From: JAZQQB01 sp045628865
GTDB taxonomy: Bacteria; Bacillota; Clostridia; Lachnospirales; Lachnospiraceae
Reading direction: 5' to 3'
Assembly: GCA_045628865.1 (NCBI GenBank)
Contig: JAZQQB010000080.1
Span: forward strand, 1-11,923
Length of the DNA stretch: 11,923 bases
In this document: piece by piece, positions 1 to 6,471 of the stretch
How the letters are laid out: every line of letters begins with the position of its first letter
How positions within the stretch are numbered: position 1 is the stretch's first letter
Position numbers and translations under genes: made by a program
Notes under the pieces: generated by a model
The model's input: only the letters and a program-made list of their open reading frames with translations
What the model was told of the DNA's origin: nothing
Database searches by the model: none

Positions 1-908
1 GTATGGATCGTGTTTTTTTTACCAACAGTGGTGCTGAAGCAATTGAAGGCGCGTTAAAGGCTGCTCGTAAATATGCCTATCTTAAGGATGGTCAGACAGA
101 TCATGAGATCATCGCCATGAATCATTCCTTCCATGGACGTACCATGGGTGCATTGTCAGTGACTGGCAATCCACATTATCGAGAGGCGTTTGAACCAGGA
201 ATCGGACATATCAAATTTGCTGATCTTAATGATTTTGATAGCGTTTTGAGCCAGGTAACAGATAAGACCTGTGCGATCCTGTTTGAAACAGTACAGGGTG
301 AGGGTGGTATTTTCCCGGCGTCGGAAGATTTTATGAAAAAGGTTCGTGCTCTTTGCGATGAAAAGGATATTCTTCTGATCTTAGATGAGATTCAGTGCGG
401 TATGGGTAGAACCGGTACCATGTTTGCATGGCAGCGTTATAATGTCAAGCCGGATATCATGACTTCTGCAAAGGCATTGGGATGTGGTGTTCCAATCGGA
501 GCATTTTTGATGACAGAAAAGGTGGCAGCCAATTCTTTAGTGGCTGGAGATCACGGTACAACTTACGGTGGAAACCCATTGGCATGTGCTGCAGCAAATA
601 AAGTACTTGAATTATTTGAGAAGAACAATATAATAGATAATGTTAATACAGTTGGTGCATATCTGACTGAGAAGCTTGATGAGCTTGTGGCAGAATATGA
701 TGTGATTGAGACACGCCGTGGAATTGGATTCATGCAGGGACTTGTTTGCAGGGAACCGGTTGGACCAATTATCAATAAGGCGCTTGAGAAGGGACTTATC
801 CTGATCAACGCAGGAACTAACATTATACGTTTTGTACCACCACTGGTTGTTACAAAAGATGACGTTGATCAGATGATTACAATCCTAAGAAGCTGTATTG
901 ATAAATAA
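1..908 (+). CDS. argD: Acetylornithine aminotransferase (class III PLP aminotransferase), 5' end missing
   Basis: This enzyme would transfer the amino group between N-acetylornithine and 2-oxoglutarate in cytoplasmic arginine synthesis, using pyridoxal phosphate (PLP). About 301 residues are visible from the codon at base 3. The family is usually near 390-400 residues, so roughly the first 95-100 are outside the window and the methionine at base 3 is internal, not a start. Seen motifs, numbered from that methionine: the cofactor-phosphate-binding segment FFTNSGAEA (5-13), the NHSFHGRT segment (40-47), LDEIQCGMGRTG (127-138) with Asp128 contacting the pyridine nitrogen, and SAKALGCGVPIGA with Lys157 as the Schiff-base lysine. 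The end (IIRFVPPLVV) matches ArgD proteins. Other class III members such as ornithine or GABA aminotransferases cannot be excluded from this fragment. The upstream arg genes expected in Clostridia lie outside the window. There is no terminator after it, so read-through into the next gene is possible. Confidence 0.9.
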   Translation, partial: MDRVFFTNSGAEAIEGALKAARKYAYLKDGQTDHEIIAMNHSFHGRTMGALSVTGNPHYREAFEPGIGHIKFADLNDFDSVLSQVTDKTCAILFETVQGEGGIFPASEDFMKKVRALCDEKDILLILDEIQCGMGRTGTMFAWQRYNVKPDIMTSAKALGCGVPIGAFLMTEKVAANSLVAGDHGTTYGGNPLACAAANKVLELFEKNNIIDNVNTVGAYLTEKLDELVAEYDVIETRRGIGFMQGLVCREPVGPIINKALEKGLILINAGTNIIRFVPPLVVTKDDVDQMITILRSCIDK

Positions 909-913
909 TAAAG

Positions 914-937
914 CGTTAACTGGTGGAAGCAGTTACG
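914..937 (+). other. Small hairpin in the argD to binding-protein gap
   Basis: CGT(T)AACTG at 914-922 pairs with CAGTTACG at 930-937, giving 8 base pairs with one bulged T at 916 and the seven-base loop GTGGAAG. It sits just before the ribosome binding site GGAAGGG (937-943) of the next gene. The T stretch at 944-948 does not directly follow the stem, so it is a poor terminator. It could be an RNA processing or stability element, or chance. Confidence 0.35.
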
Positions 938-948
938 GAAGGGTTTTT

Positions 949-2499
949 ATGCGCAGACGATTAGGAGCTATTTTATTAATAGCATGTTTATTTACAGCTA
1001 CTTTTGCAGTAGCCTTAGAGAATACAGATTTTACAGCAACAAAGAGTGATTCAGTGACAGAAGATGCTTCTGTCACTAATTTACATTTCTGGTATACAGA
1101 TGAAGCAATGACAGATTATTTAAATTCTGCTGCTTTAGAATACTATGAGCAGACAGGAATCAAGGTATCTGTTGAGTATAAGACTGGTTTGGAATACATT
1201 GAAGAAATCAATGATGCAACTCTTCATACCAGTGAAGGACCAGATGCCTTTTTGGTAAGCAACGATTCTTTGGAAAAGGCATATTTAACAGGCCTTGCAG
1301 CAGAGATTTCAGATCCTGAGCAGGTTGTAAATGATACTGTTTTTCCTAAAACTTCCATAAATGCTATCAGTTACCAGGGGAAAAAGGTTGCCTATCCAAT
1401 GTATTTTGAAACGAGTGCATTGATCTACAATAAGACCTATTTGGCACAAATGGCTGCTAAGATTGTGGAAGCAGAGATTGATGCCGAGGAAGGGGAAGCA
1501 GCACAGGCACAGTATGATACAGCTGAAAGTACAGCAGAGGGTAGTGATGCAGAGGATGCAGCAGTGGCTGAAACTGAGTCAGAAGGAGCTGAACCAACTG
1601 AGGAACAGCTGTTACTCAATGCACGTATTGAGAACAAAATGGCAGAACTGATTCCTAATTCTATGGATGAAATCCTGGAAATGGCGGATGAATATGATCT
1701 GGAAGAGGGGATGGAAGGATATCTTTTATGGGATGTATCAGATATTTTTTATAATTATTTCTTCTTAGGTGACTATATTGTGGTAGGTGGCGAAGCTGGT
1801 GACGATATTAGTCAGGTGAATATTTACAATGATCAGACTATTGACTGTTTAAATGTATATCAGCGATTGAATCAGTTCTTTTCAATTGATGCACAAAGCT
1901 CAAACTACAGTCAGGTGGTTCAGGACTTTATAGATGGAAAGTATCTGTTTACAATTGCAACAACAGATATTATTGAAACCCTGGAAACAGCCAAGGCAGA
2001 GGATCGATTCCCATATGAGTATGGAGTTACTCTGATTCCAGCTGTTTCGGATGGAACTTATTTCGTAGAAGAATTTGTAGAGGATGAAGATGGTAACGCT
2101 ATTGAAGCGGATGATGCAGACAGTACGGTTCGAACCATTGCAGAGTTGAATGCAAGAGGATTGTCAGTTACTTATGCTATTGCGGTGAATGGATTTAGTG
2201 CAAAACAGAATGCCGCCAATGACTTTGCCACATTCTTATCTACTAAATATTTAGATACTTTATATTCAAGAACTGGTAAAATGGCCTGCAGTTATTTACA
2301 GAACTATGAGTTAGAAGCAATGCAGGGATTTATTGATGAATATGAGAAATCCATTTCTATGCCAAAGGTTACACAGCTCGCTAATTTCTGGCTTCAGTTA
2401 GAGGTTTGCTTTACAGAGGTTTGGCTTGGAGAGGATACCTCTGAAGAATTGAAAAAAGTAGAGGAACAGATTATGTTACAACTTCCAGGTATTCAGTAG
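949..2499 (+). CDS. Exported solute-binding protein, maltose-binding-protein-like, with acidic insertions
   Basis: Extracellular substrate-binding protein of the ABC-transporter family 1 (carbohydrate) type, 516 residues. The ATG at 949 is chosen because GGAAGGG lies five bases upstream and a signal peptide starts there (MRRRLGAILL). An in-frame TTG at 898 overlaps argD and would put 17 polar residues before the signal. Export could be by cleavage after AVA (residues 20-22), or as a lipoprotein at Cys13 (LLIAC); the hydrophobic stretch continues past Cys13, so this is unsettled. Maltose-binding-protein landmarks are visible: AYP..FE..ALIYNKTYL (148-165), PNSMDEIL (236-243), FIDGKYLFTIATT (327-339), YGVTLIPAVSDG (358-369) and YAIAVNGFSAKQNAANDF (409-426). 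Two low-complexity acidic stretches interrupt this layout, at about 168-233 and 371-402. No permease or ATPase gene is adjacent, so the ligand (probably a sugar or oligosaccharide) and the partner transporter are unknown. Confidence 0.85.
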   Translation: MRRRLGAILLIACLFTATFAVALENTDFTATKSDSVTEDASVTNLHFWYTDEAMTDYLNSAALEYYEQTGIKVSVEYKTGLEYIEEINDATLHTSEGPDAFLVSNDSLEKAYLTGLAAEISDPEQVVNDTVFPKTSINAISYQGKKVAYPMYFETSALIYNKTYLAQMAAKIVEAEIDAEEGEAAQAQYDTAESTAEGSDAEDAAVAETESEGAEPTEEQLLLNARIENKMAELIPNSMDEILEMADEYDLEEGMEGYLLWDVSDIFYNYFFLGDYIVVGGEAGDDISQVNIYNDQTIDCLNVYQRLNQFFSIDAQSSNYSQVVQDFIDGKYLFTIATTDIIETLETAKAEDRFPYEYGVTLIPAVSDGTYFVEEFVEDEDGNAIEADDADSTVRTIAELNARGLSVTYAIAVNGFSAKQNAANDFATFLSTKYLDTLYSRTGKMACSYLQNYELEAMQGFIDEYEKSISMPKVTQLANFWLQLEVCFTEVWLGEDTSEELKKVEEQIMLQLPGIQ

Positions 2500-2539
2500 G
2501 ATGTTATATGAGTTGAATAAGAAGATTTGATACAAAATG

Positions 2540-2583
2540 AAAGGGTGTCGAAAATATATTTTTATTTTCGATCACCTTTTTTT
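2540..2583 (+). terminator. Intrinsic terminator after the binding-protein gene
   Basis: AAAGGGTG-TCGAAAAT (2540-2555) pairs with ATTTTCGA-(T)-CACCTTTT (2564-2580), forming 16 base pairs with one bulged T at 2572 and an eight-base loop. The arm runs into a seven-T tract (2577-2583). It lies 40 bases after the stop codon at 2499 and separates this gene from the comEA unit. Confidence 0.9.
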
Positions 2584-2593
2584 GTTAACAGTC

Positions 2594-2622
2594 TTGTAAT
2601 ATTTTAAAATATCAGCTACAAT
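2594..2622 (+). promoter_or_regulatory. Sigma-A-like promoter for the comEA-comEC unit, with a palindromic spacer
   Basis: TTGTAA (2594-2599) and TACAAT (2617-2622) are separated by exactly 17 bases. Transcription would begin near 2629, leaving about 42 bases before the comEA start. The spacer is largely the perfect 14-bp palindrome ATATTTTAAAATAT (2599-2612), which could be an operator for a dimeric regulator or simply AT-rich chance. It directly follows a terminator, as expected for a new transcription unit. Confidence 0.65.
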
Positions 2623-2670
2623 GTATGAGTCAGCATAGACTGGGGCGCCGAATCGATTAGAAAGGCGGCT

Positions 2671-3279
2671 ATGCTTATGAAAGAAAAAATAAGAAATAAA
2701 AGAATTATACTACGAGGAATGAGATTTTTACCATTTAGTATGGTCTTATTTCTTTTTTGTGGTTGCAGCGGAAAACCGCAGCTTATTCCTGAGAGTAGTG
2801 TGGAAACCGTTGTGATGAATGAATCACAGACATCTGAGGAAGATATTTCATTTACAGCTAGAGTATGTTTTGTTTATGTATGCGGTGCGGTAAATAGACC
2901 GGGAGTGTATGAACTTCCAATGGATTCAAGAGTAGTGGATGCAGTGGAAGCAGCAGGTGGTTTTACAGATGAAGCCAGTCAGATTGCAGTGAATCTTGCC
3001 GAATGTATACAGGACGGGCAACAGATTACGATTCCAACCCTGGCGGAGGAAGAAGCTTATCTTTCGGAGTGCAAAGCACAGGAAGAAGGGCTGGTCAATA
3101 TCAATACAGCTGATAGCAAACAGCTACAGAGTTTACCGGGAATAGGGGAGTCTCGTGCAGAGGCAATTATCAATTACAGAGAGCAGAATGGTCTTTTTGG
3201 AAACATTGAAGACATCATGAAAGTAAATGGAATTAAGACATCTTTGTTTGAACAGATTAAATCATATATTACCGTATAA
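2671..3279 (+). CDS. comEA: ComEA-like competence DNA-binding lipoprotein (SLBB plus helix-hairpin-helix)
   Basis: Binds double-stranded DNA outside the membrane and hands it to the ComEC channel during natural transformation. The protein has 202 residues. The ATG at 2671 is preceded by AAAGG five bases upstream; a second in-frame ATG follows at 2677. A basic start (KEKIRNKR) and hydrophobic stretch (about 18-30) lead to FCGC with Cys32, a probable lipobox, so it may be lipid-anchored rather than held by the transmembrane helix typical of Bacillus ComEA. A polar Ser/Glu-rich linker (about 38-62) precedes an SLBB domain (about 66-122: YVCGAVNRPGVYELP, VVDAVEAAGGF). The C-terminal tandem helix-hairpin-helix (about 140-202) shows VNINTADSKQLQSLPGIG and ends at an intact stop. 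It is the first gene of a unit that ends in comEC, which supports the competence assignment. An unrelated role as a cell-surface DNA-binding protein remains possible. Confidence 0.85.
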   Translation: MLMKEKIRNKRIILRGMRFLPFSMVLFLFCGCSGKPQLIPESSVETVVMNESQTSEEDISFTARVCFVYVCGAVNRPGVYELPMDSRVVDAVEAAGGFTDEASQIAVNLAECIQDGQQITIPTLAEEEAYLSECKAQEEGLVNINTADSKQLQSLPGIGESRAEAIINYREQNGLFGNIEDIMKVNGIKTSLFEQIKSYITV

Positions 3280-3308
3280 GGGTAAAGTGGGAAGGGTAAG
3301 GTTTGCAT

Positions 3309-4001
3309 ATGTCAAAAAAAGTTTTAGTTGTTGATGATGAGAAAGTAATCGTAAAGGGCATCCGCTTTAGTTTAGAACAGGATGATATGGTTGTTGATTG
3401 TGCATATGATGGTGAAGAAGCATTAGAATATGCTAAGAATAACGAATATGACATCATTTTATTAGATGTTATGCTTCCAAAAATGACAGGCTTTGAAGTA
3501 TGCCAGGCGATTCGAGAATTCTCTAATGTTCCAATTGTTATGCTTACAGCCAAGAGTGAAGACATGGATAAGATTTTAGGACTTGAGTATGGTGCAGACG
3601 ATTATATTACCAAGCCATTTAATATTTTAGAAGTAAAGGCTAGAATCAAGGCAATCATGAGAAGAACCAATACTGTGAAAGAAAAAGAGCAGACAAGCTC
3701 TAAAGAAATCGTGATTGGTGATTTAAGACTTGATTGTGATTCAAGACGTGTTTATGTAGCTGGAGTAGAGATTAACTTAACAGCAAAAGAGTTTGATGTG
3801 TTAGAGTTACTTGTTATGAATCCTAATAAGGTATATAGCCGAGAAAATCTGCTTAACTTAATCTGGGGAGCAGATTATCCTGGTGATGTAAGAACAGTTG
3901 ATGTTCATATCAGAAGACTCCGTGAAAAAGTGGAACCAAATCCAAGCGAACCTAAATTTGTTCATACAAAGTGGGGCGTAGGATATTATTTTAAGGACTA
4001 A
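3309..4001 (+). CDS. OmpR/PhoB-family response regulator (WalR/MtrA-like)
   Basis: Cytoplasmic DNA-binding regulator, 230 residues from the ATG at 3309. TAAGG lies seven bases upstream. A TTG at 3303, six bases after an AAGGG, would add only two residues. The receiver domain (1-120) has the acidic pair Asp9-Asp10, phospho-acceptor Asp53 (LLDVMLP), Thr80 and Lys102 (TKPF). The winged-helix effector domain (about 130-230) shows LTAKEFDVLELL, a recognition region DVRTVDVHIRRLREK, and the terminal WGVGYYF hairpin. All key phosphorylation residues are intact. The next gene is its likely kinase. The effector domain resembles WalR and MtrA, which control cell-envelope genes, but this subclass is a resemblance read by eye. 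The reading frame ends at the stop codon 3999-4001, which lies inside a small hairpin. Confidence 0.92.
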   Translation: MSKKVLVVDDEKVIVKGIRFSLEQDDMVVDCAYDGEEALEYAKNNEYDIILLDVMLPKMTGFEVCQAIREFSNVPIVMLTAKSEDMDKILGLEYGADDYITKPFNILEVKARIKAIMRRTNTVKEKEQTSSKEIVIGDLRLDCDSRRVYVAGVEINLTAKEFDVLELLVMNPNKVYSRENLLNLIWGADYPGDVRTVDVHIRRLREKVEPNPSEPKFVHTKWGVGYYFKD

Positions 4002-4022
4002 TCAAGATATTAGATTAGTTTT
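3996..4022 (+). other. Hairpin over the response regulator stop codon
   Basis: ACTAATC (3997-4003) and GATTAGT (4013-4019) form a perfect 7-bp stem with the nine-base loop AAGATATTA. A G-U pair can extend it, and four T residues follow (4019-4022). It overlaps the regulator stop codon and precedes the kinase ribosome binding site by a few bases. With only two G-C pairs and a short T tract it would at most be a weak or partial terminator. Confidence 0.4.
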
Positions 4023-4037
4023 AATGTGGAGAGTATC

Positions 4038-5507
4038 ATGGGTAGTAAGATAAAGTTATTTTTTTCTCGTTTTCACTTCTTACGAAGCTTGAAACTGCGT
4101 ATTTTTGTTTTGCTATTGTTGACAGGTATCCTGCCAACAATAGCGATTCAACATACAATTGTTGAAACATATGAGAATCAGGCAGTGAATCTTCGTATTT
4201 CTGATGTTTCGAGTCAGTTAAAGATTATTTCTAATCATCTGATGTCATGTAATTATCTATATGACACATCTTCAGAAGTCATTGGTGCTGAAATCCAACA
4301 GTTATCAAATTTATATGATGGACGTGTGCTGATCATTGACAGTCATTTTAAGGTTGTTAAGGATACCTATAGCTTAAGTGAGGGAAAGACTGTAATTTCC
4401 GAAGAAGTAATCAAATGTTTTAAAGGCGAGAGCTTAAGTCATTATGATTCGGTAAACGGGTATATTGAAATCACGACACCGATTATTGTAAATGAAACAG
4501 ATTCTGAAGGTCATACCAAGGAAACCATAAAGGGTGTTATGCTAACAAGTGTATCTACAGAATACATCCGAAATACAATGGAACTTTTGAACAAAAAGGC
4601 ACAAATACTTGAATGGATCATTATTATGCTGATCATTGGTTTGGCTATGTTTTTGGCACATTTGATGGTGAAGCCTTTTGATAGAGTTTCTCAGGCAATA
4701 TCAGAAATCAAGGAGGATACTGCAGGGGAAGAAGTGGTACAAGTTGCAGACTATTTGGAAACAGAACATATAATGGATGCGTTTAATGAGTTGAACCGAA
4801 GGATGAAGGTTCTAAATGATTCCAGACAGGAATTTGTATCCAACGTATCTCATGAATTGAAGACACCAATCACATCTGTAAAGATTCTTGCAGATTCATT
4901 AAATGCCCAGGATGATGTTCCAATTGAACTTTATAAGGAGTTTATGCAGGATATCACCCGTGAGATTGATAGAGAGAACCAGATTATCACAGATTTACTT
5001 TCTTTGGTGAAGCTAGACAAGACATCTCAGGATCTTAACGTTACCAATTGTGATATTAACATAATGATAGAGTCTATATTGAAACGTATTGGACCGATTG
5101 CTGCAAAGAAAGATGTCAGCATGGTATTTGAAAGCAATTGTCAGGTAAATGCTGATGTAGATGAAGTAAAGTTAAATCTTGTGTTAATGAATTTGATTGA
5201 AAACGCAGTGAAATATAACAAGGATCAAGGTTCTGTGCATGTTGTTTTAGACGCAGATCATCAGTTTTTTACAGTGGAGGTCAAGGATACAGGAATTGGT
5301 ATTCCAGAAGATAGCATTGAACATATTTTTGAAAGATTTTACCGTGTAGATAAGTCACATTCCAGAGAAATTGGTGGAACTGGTCTTGGACTTGCCATTG
5401 CAAGAAGTGCTGTGCTTTTGCACAAGGGTTCGTTAAAGGCAAGCAGTGTTATGGGTGAGGGAACAACCTTTACCTTAAAGATTCCACTTATTTATGTCGC
5501 CAAGTAG
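4038..5507 (+). CDS. Membrane sensor histidine kinase, partner of the upstream regulator
   Basis: Senses an envelope or extracellular signal and phosphorylates the upstream regulator. It has 489 residues from the ATG at 4038, which has GGAG six bases upstream; a GTG at 4026 lacks a ribosome binding site. Layout: basic start, membrane helix 1 (about 21-40), an extracytoplasmic region of about 150 residues (41-191), membrane helix 2 (about 192-210), a HAMP-like segment (about 211-262), the dimerisation and phospho-transfer domain with His272 in SHELKTP, and an ATPase domain with N box NLIENAVKYN (Asn388), G1 DTGIGIP (417-423), F box FERFYR and G2 GGTGLGLAI (446-454). All catalytic boxes are intact. 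HAMP joins the histidine domain directly, with no visible cytoplasmic PAS domain, unlike classical WalK. The ligand cannot be read from sequence. Its stop overlaps the ribosome binding site of the next gene, indicating co-transcription. Confidence 0.93.
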   Translation: MGSKIKLFFSRFHFLRSLKLRIFVLLLLTGILPTIAIQHTIVETYENQAVNLRISDVSSQLKIISNHLMSCNYLYDTSSEVIGAEIQQLSNLYDGRVLIIDSHFKVVKDTYSLSEGKTVISEEVIKCFKGESLSHYDSVNGYIEITTPIIVNETDSEGHTKETIKGVMLTSVSTEYIRNTMELLNKKAQILEWIIIMLIIGLAMFLAHLMVKPFDRVSQAISEIKEDTAGEEVVQVADYLETEHIMDAFNELNRRMKVLNDSRQEFVSNVSHELKTPITSVKILADSLNAQDDVPIELYKEFMQDITREIDRENQIITDLLSLVKLDKTSQDLNVTNCDINIMIESILKRIGPIAAKKDVSMVFESNCQVNADVDEVKLNLVLMNLIENAVKYNKDQGSVHVVLDADHQFFTVEVKDTGIGIPEDSIEHIFERFYRVDKSHSREIGGTGLGLAIARSAVLLHKGSLKASSVMGEGTTFTLKIPLIYVAK

Positions 5508-5521
5508 GAGGACTTATTAGC

Positions 5522-6457
5522 ATGAGAATTAAAAAAAGCAAAGCAGGGTTAACAATCAATCTTCTGGCTATGGGAATGACATTATTTGCAGGCTGTGGAA
5601 AAGTAGACCAGTCTAATTCTTCGGGGGATATTACTTATCAGATTTATTATATGAACAAGGATGCAACAAAGGTTGTATCAGAAAACTATAATACAGTGAT
5701 CGGAACCTGCGAAGAAAAGATTGACGAATTGTTAGAACAAATGGCTGAAACACCAAAGGATATTAATGAGAAATCGGTGTTGTCAGGAGATGTAGTGGTA
5801 GATTCTTACAAATATGAAAACTTTTTACTATCTATTGATTTCGCACCAAGCTATTACAGCTTAGATCCTATTACAGAGGTATTGACCAGAGCTGCAATCG
5901 TTAGAACCTTAGTGCAGATTGAGGACGTGAATTATATTGTGTTCCGTGTCAATGGTGAAATGTTATTAGATGATCTTGGAAGTCCAGTGGGAACCATGAC
6001 AGCAACTACTTTCATTGACAATGCCGGAGCAGAGATTAATTCCTATGAAACTGTGAAAATGGTATTGTTTTTTGCCAATGAGGATGGGACTGAATTGATT
6101 CCTGTAACCAGAACAGTAGATTTTAATTCTAATATTTCATTAGAAAGACTGGTAGTAGAACAGCTGATTGGAGGTCCTACGGTGGCAGAAGCTTCCCCAG
6201 TAATCAATCCACTTACAAAAGTAGTCAATGTCACCACAATCGATGGCGTCTGCTACGTGAACTTAGATAGCAGCTTTTTGACACTGACATATTCAGTTAG
6301 TCCGGAAGTTGTGATCTATTCCATTACAAATTCTTTGGTGGAATTGTCTGATATCAATAAGGTTCAGATTATGATTGATGGAGAAACAGATGTTATGTTT
6401 AGTGACAATATTAGCTTAAAAACCATCTTTGAAAGAAACCTGGATATCATAGAATAA
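5522..6457 (+). CDS. Lipoprotein with two GerMN-like domains
   Basis: Probable membrane-anchored lipoprotein of 311 residues. The start at 5522 is supported by AGGAGG at 5506-5511, which overlaps the kinase stop codon. The signal peptide ends in LFAGC, with lipidated Cys25. After a short polar linker, two related alpha/beta segments (about 38-160 and 177-300) look like tandem GerMN domains. The second has the clearer pattern: VKMVLFFANEDGTELIPVTR, then VVEQLIGGP, then DGVCYVNLDSSFL and a run of alternating small and hydrophobic residues. GerMN domains occur in the sporulation protein GerM and in LpqB, the lipoprotein encoded after mtrA-mtrB in Actinobacteria. The position directly after a regulator-kinase pair favours an LpqB-like role modulating the kinase or the cell wall, but this is inference. 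It is less likely to be GerM itself, since no sporulation genes are nearby. Confidence 0.8.
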   Translation: MRIKKSKAGLTINLLAMGMTLFAGCGKVDQSNSSGDITYQIYYMNKDATKVVSENYNTVIGTCEEKIDELLEQMAETPKDINEKSVLSGDVVVDSYKYENFLLSIDFAPSYYSLDPITEVLTRAAIVRTLVQIEDVNYIVFRVNGEMLLDDLGSPVGTMTATTFIDNAGAEINSYETVKMVLFFANEDGTELIPVTRTVDFNSNISLERLVVEQLIGGPTVAEASPVINPLTKVVNVTTIDGVCYVNLDSSFLTLTYSVSPEVVIYSITNSLVELSDINKVQIMIDGETDVMFSDNISLKTIFERNLDIIE

Positions 6458-6471
6458 GAAAGGCCGGTAGA

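Noticed and set aside
898..948. TTG at 898 as start of the binding-protein gene, overlapping argD
   Set aside because: It lacks a ribosome binding site and would put 17 polar residues before the signal peptide. The ATG at 949 has GGAAGGG at good spacing.
1437..1637. Antisense and alternate-frame open frames over the acidic insert (for example 1437-1637 minus, 1463-1651 plus)
   Set aside because: They are Ser/Ala-rich or Gln-rich shadows of the repetitive GCA/GAA codons, with no start signal, and lie inside a well-supported gene.
2641..2670. Short GC-rich inverted repeat (GCCG/CGGC) over the comEA ribosome binding site
   Set aside because: Only four base pairs with a 15-base loop, too weak to claim as a regulatory structure.
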